Below are positions 1-64,000 of a stretch of DNA of 64,000 nucleotides, one piece after another. This stretch comes from Prinia subflava (Eukaryota > Chordata > Aves > Passeriformes > Cisticolidae): the NCBI RefSeq assembly GCF_021018805.1, contig NC_086247.1:137371602-137435601 (forward strand). Direction: 5' to 3'. Numbering within the stretch: the first letter of the stretch is position 1; each line of letters opens with the position of its first letter. The notes under the pieces are model-generated. The model worked only from the letters and a program-made list of their open reading frames with translations, was not told the DNA's origin and made no database searches. Both the position numbers and the translations under genes were made by a program.

Positions 1-3000
1 GGCCACCTCTGAATCAAAAGCCCCTTAGCTCTGCAGGGCAACAGTGTGCTCTCAGAAACATTGCATAAGCTGCAGCACAGCTCCCTGAGACTGCAGCCTG
101 TAGTCTCAGTGCTGTCAATCATTTAAATACAGAGGGGAACACAGGTTTGTCTGCAGAGCATTGTGCAGATGCAGCTGGAGGCTTATCACTGAAGTCTTAC
201 ATTTTCTAAAGTCAGTTACAGATTTTTCATAGATAGCAGACTGTAGTTTTATTTAAACAGATTTCCCATGATATATCTGTGAAGAAAAAATTTTGATTTT
301 AAGTGTGAATTAATACTGCTCTGTGCAATCACCTCCAGAGAAACAGAATCACCAGCAGTGACAGGTCCTGTAGAGGTTTCTCTTTGTTGTTTCTTTGTCA
401 TTTACTGCTGTTTGTAACTGCTGGGAGGTGTACAGCCATTTCCACCTTCACCTTACAAAAACCCCATTATTTTTAGTTTCTTCTTTACACTCGGACTAAG
501 GGCAGCCCTTTTCCTGTCACTTCTTAGTCTGTAGATGATTCTCCAACCAGTTTAGGCAGAGAGTTCAGCAGGGCATCATGAGTCACACTTTCCTTTTCAT
601 GGTATTTTTGGAACTAGCAGAAATTCTTTTAAATACATTCTGACAATTTGAAGAAGAAAAGCTGCGGTTGCCTCATTTTGATTTAACTGAATCTTGAAAG
701 ATAAGTGTGGGGAGGGGAGCACTGGCGTGAAAGAGAATGCACAGAAACAATGCTGCCTTGACTCATTTTCTTGTCCTTACTGCATTGAAGTTCCTGGCCT
801 TTAGCTGCCTGAATTGCTTGTCGGGCATGCTTGTAAAATCCAATGCTTCCAATATATTTTTGAGCAGAACAGAGATACGTGGTTATTTCAGTTCACAATG
901 TCTATGTGCATGATCTTAATGAAACTTCAGCACTGATGTCAACAGCACTGATGTGGGTATTTTTAAGTGGCTGGAGTGAAGGAGTATAACTGCCCTTGAG
1001 GGGTCTGTGCCCTTTGACAGCAAAGTGGAAAAATATTGTGTTCTGCAAATCTGCCACTCTTACGTACTCTGGAGAATGCAGAATATAATCTAGTCCAGCA
1101 AGCACTAGTGTTCTCATAATATCAGATGAAGAGGATTACAGGAGGATCGATTTTATGTAATTAAACTTCCCTGGCATACATAGAGATCTGTTTCCTTAAA
1201 AAAAAAAAAAGAAAAAGAAAAGCGGTCATGACTGGAGCATTCTCCTCCCTTCTGGCAAGGCAATTGTTAGTTTTCAACATTAAATACAAAATGGTAATTG
1301 AAACTAATCCTTGAAAATACCACTCTCACTGATGAACAGTGACATTTAAGGATCTAACATAATAAAAAAAATGTTCAATGTTTAACAGTTCCACCAGAAA
1401 TGGAGAGAAAAGCTTGACAGATGCTTTGTCTTGGGGGTCTTTCTTCAGCAATGGAAAAAATAGAACCCTAGAGCTTGACATAGTCCTGCAATTTCCACAT
1501 CTTTCCCTGGTGTACATATTGATAGCTCTCTCTCAAAGACACACTGTTATTAGATGCATCCTCTGGACACAAAATGACCTTCTTACAGGTACAAAGGAGA
1601 AATAGTTTCAGCTGTCCAAATTTAAATATTTTCAAATTAAGCTTTTAAAAAGAGGTATAAATAGGAGTGTGAATTACAGAGGGGATGGATTTCTGTTGAG
1701 GGGGTAGGATATTGTCTGCACCTCTGACTTTAGATTCAGTAATGTCCTTTAGCTTCTAAATGCAAATCAAACAGCAGCAGATTATGCAAGGCTGAGGAGT
1801 TCATTTAAACCTTAATGTTACCACATCCTCTTTAATAAAACCTGGGGGTACATGCTACCAAAAATTGTCTCATACTGTTATTGTAAGGACAGTACTATCA
1901 GGACAGCTCTTGTGGTAAAACTGAATTCCAAAAGAAAGGAAAGAATAGGTCAAACCTAGGATAATGTAGATCCTGTCAATCCTTTGGTTCATTGTACTTC
2001 CTGGTCACTTAGCCTCCTCGCTGGATACTGTGCTGCAATTTTGGCAGAGAAACTGTGAAACTGTGGTAGCTTGTGCAAGGAAGTCTTACACGTTTATGTC
2101 TTGATATTAAAGTTGCAGAATTACTCAGCTATGGGTGTGAAGCTCTCGCCTTTTCATTGTGGACGATTAAAAACTCTAGTGGTAGCTGGCAGCTGTGTAA
2201 AGGAGGAAGAAACTGGCACCAGGATGAGGCCAGGCCATTCTGTCATCCTCAGGGAGTGATTGTTAGAGACAAGAGAAATTGAAAGGAGTGATAGATGAAG
2301 TGCACTCCTGTCTGCATGTCCATCATCCAGATTGTGATTGCACTTACAGTTTGGGAGGGCATCATTTGCCCATTTCTTCCAGTCCCTTTTCAGTCCTGGC
2401 AGTGAGTTATTGCACCAAGCCTGCTTGAGTTTCTGCACCTACATCCCTCATCAGTGCATGGCCAGCATGACCTGAAGCAGCCCTCATGAGCTGGGGGATA
2501 TTCATGGAACAGGTACAGCCCATTAAATATGCTAAATATTAAATATAAGTAAATCAGTGGGTGTTCAGCCTTCCTCATCACTCTGATGTTTACTCACTCT
2601 AACTTTCCATCTTGGTGTGACTGCACTCTTTGTGCTGTCATCTGGTCACTGTATGTCAAAATTCTTATCTGTGTAGAAAACACCTGTCTGCTTTTACCTG
2701 TGCCATATATCCAAATATCAAAATTAAATAAAGAATATCCCTGGTCTTGTCTGGCATCAAGGTAAAGAGTGAGTGCCTCACACAACAGTTCCCTGGCTGT
2801 CTCAGTTTACCAAGGTAATGTTCCTTTTATTTGAGAGGTGCCTTTCCACCAGTGGCATCAAAGGGAGTGAGGTCATTCCAGGATATCATTTTTACTTAAT
2901 AGTTTTTCTGTGCTTGTGCCTTATTACACATCTGAGCTTGATTTAGGTTGTGAACTCTGCTGTTACTTATTCAGTTTCCCTTTCCCTTATTTTCCCTCAT

Positions 3001-3891
3001 CTCATAGAACAAGTATAACTAATATGAATTGTAAACTTTGCATTCTCTGCTGTGTTTGCTCTATTTAGCAATGCCTTTACTCTTGGATAAAGAATGATCC
3101 AAGTCTCTGGGAATTTTCTTGCTAATTAAAATAAGGCTGCATAAAGTTTGATTTATGGTTTGATTGAAGGGGAAAAGAAATCTAACTTTAAGACAAATTT
3201 AAAGTTAAACTTGAAGTTTAACTCTGATAAGAAAGATATTTGAAATTTTGTTTCCCTCTCAGGTATGACTTTTTTTTTTCTAGAGAGTCCAAGAAAATTT
3301 GGTCAAGATGTATTTCACTTACCCCAGTGGTTCTGTAGCACTTTGCTCTATAGTGTGGTCAACTCAGCCACACTGTAGAACACTGTCATTAGTAAGCTAG
3401 AAATGTTTCTACCCTGAGTGCTTTGTCTGCATCATCTGCCACACTATTTCATCATACACCCCTGATTTTGTCCTAGTTTTGTCCTATACATAACTTTTAA
3501 CAGGATCTTTTTGCATGTTGGTGCCAGAGTTTCACTCTTACCTCTTACATGCTTTTTAAATATGGTGTTGTTTTGTTTTGGTTTTTTTTGGGTTTTTTTT
3601 CTACATGTATTGTCAAGCTCCAGTCTTGCAGCTGATGTAGGGGTGTGATCTAAGCAGGGATCTGTAGAGTGATGAAGTTCTTCATGTTCTGGGATCAAAT
3701 CATAGCTCTTGAACTGTCAGGTACTGGTGTGCTGTGCCAAGAAGTTGACTCCTGTCCTGCTATTCAAGCATTTTTGTGTCTAAATTCAGAACAATGGAGA
3801 GCTGGAATGTTTTGGCCTACAAGATGGTTGCAGATGCAAGATCTGTTTTGTGTGTCCTTACGCCAGGAGATTGTATCGCTTTCTTTTCTAG
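1..3891 (+). other. MYO3A: Intron of MYO3A upstream of the first exon seen
   Basis: No exon was found here by reading for the end of the kinase lobe, so I take it as the intron between the kinase exons and the kinase-motor linker exon. It holds an A-rich run near 1198-1220 and a T/G-rich stretch near 3565-3605 but no repeat family I recognise. It ends in a pyrimidine-rich acceptor with AG at 3890-3891. A short or diverged exon could have been missed. Confidence 0.6.
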
Positions 3892-57820
<53,929 letters not shown>

Positions 57821-57841
57821 CTGCTGCTGCTGCTCCTGCTG
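57821..57841. repeat. CTG-type trinucleotide run directly after the stop
   Basis: Four CTG units, one CTC and two more CTG follow the MYO3A TAG codon without spacing. It is short but could vary in length. Confidence 0.75.
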
Positions 57842-59126
57842 CCATTTGGCTTTTATTAGCATAATTTTTTTTTATCATTTTATACCATGTGTTTCCTTTC
57901 TTTTTTTTTTTTAATCTTCAGTGTTTCAAGTTTGTGTGTGTGTTCATCTGAATATGAATTACTGTGGTTTACAGCCCAACACCATTGCAAAGGGACACTG
58001 TCAGTCACATACCATTTTCTTCCCTAATATAAAAATCAGCTTTCTTTCATGTACCATTGCTAGATCCTAAAATTATTAAACAGCTTAAATCTAGTTTACT
58101 TTCCTCAGTGCATATTTCTTTTTTTTTCCATTTCATCAGTCTCATCCAATCAAAATAATAATTTACTTTATAGTTCCCTAGTTAAGCTTTCAAATTTCCA
58201 TATGCACCTTCAGAAAAGCTTAGTTATTGTTTCTAATAAATTCTTTCACAGCAAAAATATATTTACAAGAGCACCATGGGGGAATTTCTGCTTATTTTAG
58301 TTTACATTGCCTAAATTTTGGGATGACCTGTTTGTGGCAAGTGTCCCTCTCATGAAAATTAACGTATATGATTAATTGGATAGCATACTATGGCAGCTTA
58401 TTTCATTATTGACTTTACTGTAAAGCTAGTAGCCAGTTTTAAAGGTCAATATTGTGTGTATAATCTTTATGTTGGAGATGTCCATTTATGGGAAGTATAT
58501 CCAGCCCTCTCCTCTGCCTCTGAGCTTTGTGACTAAGTGATGAACTTTTAAATCATGTTTGCTTTGTTCTCATTTGCATTAGATTTTTAGGAATCTTAAT
58601 CTCTGGGGTACCAAGAAAGGAATAGAAATACACTCTCTGGTTGATTGCTGCTGAAATGTAATGATCATTCTTAATCAGTTCCACTAGAAATTAAATGAAA
58701 ATAAAAGCAATAGCCACAGTGTTCAAATTTCCCCCTGATTCCTTATTCAAAAGACCTTATTTCACAGAAACCACACAGATAATTGCAGCGCTTCCTTTCA
58801 GGATTCATAATTGCCTGTTCCCAGCTGCAAAGCAAGAGAAGGCAAATTTCATGATGCCAGCATAAAGGCCTGATCCTACTCCGTTCCTCAGCTCTCCTAA
58901 ATGTGACAATGGGCGGCAGCAGTCAGCCACAGGGGCTGGGTTTTGTCCATTCCCCACGCGCATTTGGCCTTCTCCCCAGAGACAGATAACCATCATTTCC
59001 TGATCTGTAACTAGTTACAAGGCTGTGCCCCAGATTAAAATGTACTGCAATGTAAAATTTGCTCTAAATTGTTAAAATTGTGAAATCGGTTTTAAAGTTG
59101 CTTTGTCATGTATTATTAAAACAGTA

Positions 59127-59132
59127 AATAAA
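59127..59132 (+). terminator. MYO3A: Candidate distal poly(A) signal of MYO3A
   Basis: A perfect AATAAA within AGTAAATAAAAATG, followed 20-40 bases later by a GT-rich stretch (CAGTTGGTTGTGTCTG), the usual downstream element. An alternative AATAAA lies at 58700-58705. Confidence 0.6.
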
Positions 59133-59150
59133 AATGTACAAAGCAGTGAT

Positions 59151-59449
59151 ACAGTTGGTTGTGTCTGAATTACACCCAGAACCGATAAAACACTCTGGGC
59201 TGGGACATGAGTGAGCAAGGCAGGGAAGGGCTCTGAGCAGCCTCTGGCCGTGGGAAGATGGAGTTATTGTCTACATGCAAGCCAGTGTGATGCAGCAACT
59301 GGAACAGGCTGTAATTTCACACAAAGAGATGCCTGGACTGGTTTTCTTCTGCTTTCCCACCACGGCAGTGTTTTAAAGCATTGAGACATTTCTGTGAGGT
59401 CTCATGGCGGGACACTCCTCACAACCCTGTGGGTGCCTGCAGGGAGCAG
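59151..59449. other. Short intergenic spacer between MYO3A and GAD2
   Basis: About 300 bases between the last MYO3A poly(A) signal and the CpG island. Nothing recognised. Confidence 0.5.
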
Positions 59450-60707
59450 AGATGCCCCGGGCTGAGCACAGGGCCTGGCTGCGAGCAGCGTGGGGGCCCT
59501 GCGTGGCCGGCGGTCTCGGCAGTGTCACATCCTGACTCGTGTGCTCCCCGCTGCCTCCCTCCAAGGCCAGCGCTTGAAATCCCTCCTGTGCCAGGGGAGA
59601 AGCAGCCGCGGCAGGGAAAGGCACCCCTGAGACGCGGCTGGTTTGGCTGCCTTCAGAGACGTCGGGAAGGGAATGGGAAGAGTTTTCTCGTGCTCTTCCC
59701 GTCTGGCCGCCGGGCCCTCTGCCTCCTCGGGGCTGGAGCGAGGATGGCGGTTCCAGAGGGGTCCCCATCTCGGAATGTTGCGGGGAGCGCCCGGGAGCGC
59801 CCCGGGGCTCCAGGGACACGCGGGGGCAGCCGCGGCGTCGCTCAAAGCTCCTCCCGCACGTCCCTACGAGCCGGGACGGCCCCGCCAGCCCGGGAGCAGC
59901 AGGGGCAGCGGGCCCCGGCCCGTGCGGGCCCCTCCACCTGCGCCCGGCCCGACGGGGCGCCCGCCGGTGGCTGTGGGCCGGGCCGATGGGACGCGGGGGC
60001 TCGGGGGCTCTCTATTCCCCACCCCGGGACCGCCGCCGCCCAGGAATGCCCTGCTCGCACGTGCGGAGGTGCCCCGGGGCAAAAGTGAGAGGTGTGGTGG
60101 GGGGATTTCCCTTCGCTTTGCATCTTAAAGGACTGAGGACACTTCCCCGTAGTCCCAACCTTTCCCTCCAGGTACCAGGCTGGACCACCGCGGCCGCCCG
60201 CCAACACTTAGAGAACTACCATTCCACTCCGCTCAGCGCCGGGCGGCACCGGGCAGCTCAGCCCGCTCCGGCCCATGGAAGGGTGAAGGCGGCACAGGCA
60301 CCCTCGCTCGCCCTAGCCCCCCAAGGCAGCTGCAGCCCCAGCGCAAGCAGCGCCCACAGCCCCGAGCGCTACCGTGCTCCCACCGCCGCCCCCCGATGCG
60401 GCGTGCGGGCACCCCTTGGCACAGCCGCCGCGGTGGCCGCTGACGGCCTCAGCGGTCACCTGTTCCGCGGAGCCGCCCGCCCCGTCCCGGGCAGCAGCGC
60501 CTGCGGCCGCTCGGCGGAGCGCGCCCCGGGGGCGCCCACGGGAGACGCTCCCACCCACGCGTGCCCGGGGCGCGCCCGCCCCTCCGCCTGCCGCCGCCTG
60601 GCGCAGCCGCGCACTTACACCCCGCACACTCACACTCACGCACACTCGCTCCGGCCGCCTGGGCTGCAGAGCGCCGCTCCTCGCCCGCCCCGCCGGTCCG
60701 CTCCGCC

Positions 60708-60783
60708 ATGGCAAGCCCCGGCTCCGGCTTCTGGCCCTTCGGAAACGAGGAGGGCTCCGCAGCCGCCGAGACTCCCGGCACAG
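60708..60783 (+). CDS. GAD2: GAD2 exon 1 coding part: start and N-terminus
   Basis: 25 codons plus one base, MASPGSGFWPFGNEEG then SAAAETPGT. It begins in GCCATGG and ends ACAG|GTAGGG. The mammalian Ser after GFW is Pro here. Confidence 0.97.
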
Positions 60784-62623
60784 GTAGGGGTCCCGCCGAG
60801 CGGCCGGGCGGGACCGGCCCGACGGAGCCGCCGTGACAGCGCTGCCCGCTCGCCGGAGCCCGCCTTGTGACAGCTCGGCCGGCGGGACGGAGCGGTGCGG
60901 GCGGCGGGGACCGACGGCCACTCGAGCCCGGGCCAGCGCCGCGGGGCTCCGGGGGGCAGGGGGTTCCTGGGGAGCGGGGCCGGGGGCCGGGCGAGACGCC
61001 CCGAGCCCGCGCCTGTCCCCACGGACCCTCCGCTCGATTTTCTCTTACAGCCAGAGCGTGGTGTCAGGTTGCCCAGAAGTTCACGGGAGGGATCGGAAAC
61101 AAACTCTGCGGTAAGGACAGGGAGGTCCCGGTAGCCCGCGGCGGGGGCGCGGCCGCGGGACCTGCCCCGGGCCGGGAGGGCGGGGGACGAGGGTCGATGC
61201 CCCGGTAATGAGGCCGTGTGTCCGTGTCGCTGTCAAGCCCTGCTCTACGGAGATGCCGAGAAGCCCGTGGAAACCGGCGCCAGGGCAGCAGCCCCGGGGG
61301 TAGCGGAGCCGAGGCCGACCTGCACCTGCGACAAAAAACCCTGCGGTTGCCAAAAAGCGGACGTGAATTACGCCTTTCTGCACTCAACAGGTAACGGCGC
61401 TCCCAGGGCACGCTGCTTCTCTAAAACTAACAAGAAAAACCAGCAGCTCGGTCAGGAAATTGCCTCCGCCCGCTTTGCGCGGAGGCGTGGGGGGTCCGGC
61501 GATGTCTGGCGGTGCGCGGCGGAGTTCTGCGCCCTCACCCTGGACCCGCCGGGCGAAAAATCACTCAAATAACAAAAAATCCCGAAAAGAAAAACCCAAA
61601 GCAGTAAAATCCCGCGTACTGGAGCCCGCAGTTTTTTGTTTCTAAGGAGCACTGACAGCGTCGACCTTTTCGTTGAAGACCCTGCGATGTAATTAAGGTT
61701 GGAGGGGAGGAGAGAGATAGAGCGCTCTCCAATTCGTCTGCTTTATTTCGAAATATTTTTCGCACTTCATCATTTCTGACCTTGGAGGCAGCGTCTCCGC
61801 CAGTGAGTAGGTCCCAGCTCCCCGCCGACATGCGCTGGCCAGGAGCTCTCCCGTTTGCTCGGCAGCTCGGGACCCCAAATTACGGGCTTCCACTACAATC
61901 TGGCTTTGACTGAGCCATCGCCCCTAAACAAAAGCTTTGTGTACACCGAGAGCCCGTGCAGCATTGCCTCAGAAAAAGGCATTAAATTATCAACAAGTCA
62001 CTTGCATAGGAGAGTCACCTCGAAGGTATTTTATTGCAAGGCAAATGACAGTTGTTAGGGTGCTGCTTGTAGCATTTTTTGCTCAGTCTTTATTTCTTAC
62101 GAGATTTGTTTTCCCTTTTTTCTTGTTTCCCTGCTCTCACTGTCTTAAAAATTGGTCTGAAATATACTGTGGACAGAATTGACCAATTTAGATAGGTTAT
62201 TAAATCTTGTTATATCTCGGAACATTCCTTGAAATACACGCTTCCAATTTGTTTTTAAAATGAAAACAAAACCTATTTTTATTGACTACAGTGTAAAGAT
62301 TTTGAAAACATAAATGGGAGAAGGCTTTGTTCCAAATCTATGCATGTGGTCATAAAACGAAGTTAACTTTTACATTTCTCCATTCCCAGATCTTCTGCCA
62401 ACATGCAATGGAGAAATAACTACTATGTCTTTCCTACAAGACGTTGTGGACATTTTACTTCAGTATGTGGTGAAAAGTTTTGATAGATCCACAAAAGTTA
62501 TTGATTTCCATTACCCAAATGAGCTGCTCCAGGAATATAACTGGGAACTGGCAGACCAGCCACAGACCTTGGAAGAAATTTTATTGAACTGCAGGACAAC
62601 TCTGAAGTATGCAATTAAAACAG
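60708..62623 (+). CDS. GAD2: GAD2, glutamate decarboxylase 2 / GAD65 (first four coding exons)
   Basis: GAD65 converts L-glutamate to GABA with pyridoxal phosphate and is anchored on Golgi and synaptic-vesicle membranes. The four exons give 174 residues plus a split glycine codon. The start MASPGSGFWPFG matches GAD65 (the paralogue GAD67 starts differently). RAWCQVAQKFTGGIGNKLC carries Cys30 and Cys45, the palmitoylated pair in mammals. Exon 4 encodes YVVKSFDRSTKVIDFHYPNE, a highly conserved GAD segment. The catalytic PLP-binding domain and its lysine are beyond the window, so activity cannot be judged here. The known family length is about 585 residues. Chosen start: the ATG at 60708 in GCCATGG, an ideal Kozak context. 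Confidence 0.97.
61051..61110 (+). CDS. GAD2: GAD2 exon 2: palmitoylation segment
   Basis: 60 bases encoding the split alanine, RAWCQVAQKFTGGIGNKLC and the start of another alanine codon. Both membrane-targeting cysteines (30 and 45) are present. Flanked by TCTCTTACAG and GTAAGG. Confidence 0.97.
61238..61390 (+). CDS. GAD2: GAD2 exon 3: cysteine-rich N-terminal segment
   Basis: 50 full codons: LLYGDAEKPVETGARAAAPG, then TCTCDKKPCGCQKADVNYAF LHST. It keeps the family's CxCxxxPCxC cysteine cluster. The acceptor (GCTGTCAAG) has a weak pyrimidine tract, but phase and protein match fix the boundary. Donor ACAG|GTAACG. Confidence 0.95.
61391..62389 (+). other. GAD2 intron 3
   Basis: A 999-base intron; the first ~170 bases are the 3' edge of the CpG island, the rest AT-rich. 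No repeat recognised. Confidence 0.7.
62390..62623 (+). CDS. GAD2: GAD2 exon 4: start of the conserved GAD fold
   Basis: Two bases, 77 codons, one base. MSFLQDVVDILLQYVVKSFD, RSTKVIDFHYPNELLQEYNW and LEEILLNCRTTLKYAIKT are near-identical to vertebrate GAD65. Donor ACAG|GTAATA; the next exon is not in the window. Confidence 0.98.
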
Positions 62624-64000
62624 GTAATAGCAATGCTCGTTTTCTACCCTGTATGGTCTCCTCCATTGATTAAAGGTGTCACTTCAATTTAGCTTGAAAC
62701 GTTAAAGACTGAAGCAGCGACTGTATTTTGTCAGCTCCAAGCAATTTCTAGCAGGGACAGAAATCGTTTTCCAAAATGATAAAACACTCCAGCAGCTCCA
62801 TCTCTGTAGCTGTCAGTGCAGCCTCGCACACCCTTTCCGATGTAAAATTAATGTGTCTGTGTGTCGGAGCTGCTGAGTGTGCCACCGAGCAGCCTTTGCA
62901 CCACCTTCACCACTTTGTGCCGCTCCTTTCCCCATTTCCCGTGTGATTTCACCCATTTCACGGCGAGGGCCCCGTGCTCCCTGCAGAGCGCGGTGCGGCG
63001 GGCGCGGAGCTCGGGGCAGCCGGGAGCGGGGCAGAGGGGAGCCCCTGCACGGGGCCAGCAGGGACCAGCCCGTTTGCCAGCCGAAATCGCAGTAAATGGC
63101 CTGTAAATTCGAGCTGTGAGCGGCCACTTGCCGTGCCTCTCACTTCGCCTGCAGGACGTAAAATAAAAAGAGAATTTAGCAGAACCTTACACAGAAATAT
63201 CGAGGATTTTGTTTCAACTTTAGGCTCGAGCAATAAAACCAAAGTCCGATTTGTTTGAACAGCCATTTGTTGTTTTTCACTGGGGTAGCAGGAGTGGTTT
63301 GACTCCTGCCTGCCTGGGATCCCCCGTTTTAGTCGTGCCCCCTGTGGGCTTCGTGGAGGGGAAGCAGCCTGGGGCTCGCCCTGGCGTGGGGAAGCGCCCG
63401 ACTCCGCACCGGGGCCACCTTAAATAAACTGCGGCGGAGCAGGCAGAAAGCTGAGCCGCAATTAGGCTGTCATTGAGAAATAATAGCGAGTCCGGGGAGC
63501 TCTTAGTGGGAATTTGAATTACTGAGAAATAGCTTAAAAATAAATGTGAAGCAATTACTGAAAGAGACAAAAGGCTGATTTGCGACTACAGGCTGAGTGG
63601 AAAACAAAAAAATATCTCATGTATTGAGAAGAGAACAGAACAGACCGAACCTGGTAAAGATTGTGAGGGATCTGTGTAATCCTCCTCGTTTAGGGTTAGA
63701 AAGGACCATCCGCGTGTTTTGTTCTGCATGAGTCGGGTGCTGTCAAGATGTTTGTAAAATATTGGATTAAATAGTTAGGTAAATTATTTCCAGAGGAACA
63801 AAGTCGATCAGTCCAGTGGTCTATGCAATGTGTCTGGATAGGGCATGGGAAACGTGTTTGCACAGAATGATGTAGAATGTGGGATCTGTGATTCTGGGAA
63901 ATAAAAAAAATAGGGTTTCTTAGGTGATTTTCATAAATTGTTTTTTGTTATAGCCTGTTTTCACATAATACACCTGTTTAATTTTGCACATCCAAAAAAC
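62624..64000 (+). other. GAD2: GAD2 intron 4 (partial) with GC-rich patches
   Basis: No GAD2 exon 5 wording was found. Two GC-rich patches, about 62960-63070 and 63290-63425, interrupt the AT-rich intron; the first is CpG-dense. No mobile element recognised. Confidence 0.6.

Larger units (their letters stand above)
57821..59150 (+). other. MYO3A: MYO3A 3' UTR (approximate extent)
   Basis: AT-rich sequence after the stop codon, beginning with a CTG-rich run. Candidate AATAAA signals stand at about 58237, 58700-58705 and 59127-59132. The true end is not determined; the last signal lies just before sequence composition changes toward the GAD2 CpG island. Confidence 0.6.
59450..61560. promoter_or_regulatory. 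GAD2: CpG island covering GAD2 promoter and exons 1-3
   Basis: From about 59450 the sequence switches abruptly from AT-rich to strongly GC-rich with dense CpG, and stays so through GAD2 exons 1-3 to about 61560. I see no TATA box just upstream of the ATG, which fits a CpG-island promoter with dispersed starts. The transcription start cannot be placed from sequence alone. Long open frames on both strands here follow from the lack of AT-rich stop codons. Confidence 0.88.

Noticed and set aside
3776..3891. Extension of window exon 1 upstream to an in-frame ATG.
   Set aside because: Family similarity begins at ERIHTKKG and a pyrimidine-rich TTTCTTTTCTAG acceptor stands just before it; the upstream residues do not resemble the end of the kinase domain.
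59381..60921. Long overlapping open frames (up to ~290 codons) on both strands in the GAD2 promoter region.
   Set aside because: They arise where GC content is very high and stop codons are rare; the translations are Ala/Pro/Arg/Gly-rich, overlap each other in several frames and show no domain.

Overview
This is a stretch of an amniote nuclear genome, most likely a bird. The genes are intron-rich with GT-AG boundaries. The interspersed repeats I recognise are CR1-type LINE fragments, several ending in the ATTCTATGATT-like tail typical of avian CR1. No Alu-like or L1-like sequence was noticed, and introns are compact. I cannot name the species.

Two protein genes lie head to tail on the + strand. 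From 3892 to 57820 the window holds the last 26 coding exons of MYO3A (myosin IIIA). They run from the linker after the N-terminal kinase domain, through the whole motor domain, the IQ-motif neck and the tail, to the stop codon. All exon phases join without a break into one frame of 1330 residues plus stop. The kinase exons must lie upstream of the window; bases 1-3891 are read as intron. After a 3' UTR with several poly(A) signals (best late one at 59127), a CpG island (about 59450-61560) carries the start of GAD2 (GAD65, glutamate decarboxylase 2). Its first four coding exons (60708-62623) encode residues 1-174, the membrane-anchoring and N-terminal region. The PLP-dependent catalytic domain lies beyond the window.

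The MYO3A-GAD2 order matches the mammalian arrangement, and the paralogues MYO3B and GAD1 are also neighbours in mammals, so this is a fragment of an ancient duplicated block. The genes do not act in one pathway: MYO3A is an actin motor-kinase of stereocilia, filopodia and photoreceptors, and GAD2 makes GABA at synaptic vesicles.

The rest is intron and short intergenic DNA with CR1 fragments (largest 30473-31397 and 46139-46598), microsatellites and a striking A41 tract flanked by a perfect 10-bp inverted repeat. I see no RNA genes, CRISPR arrays or unknown gene systems. The most useful second-look items are a 78-nt stop-free intron just before the P-loop, a possible 42-nt cassette exon in motor loop 2, a neck with four tandem IQ-like motifs, and the A41 hairpin-like locus.
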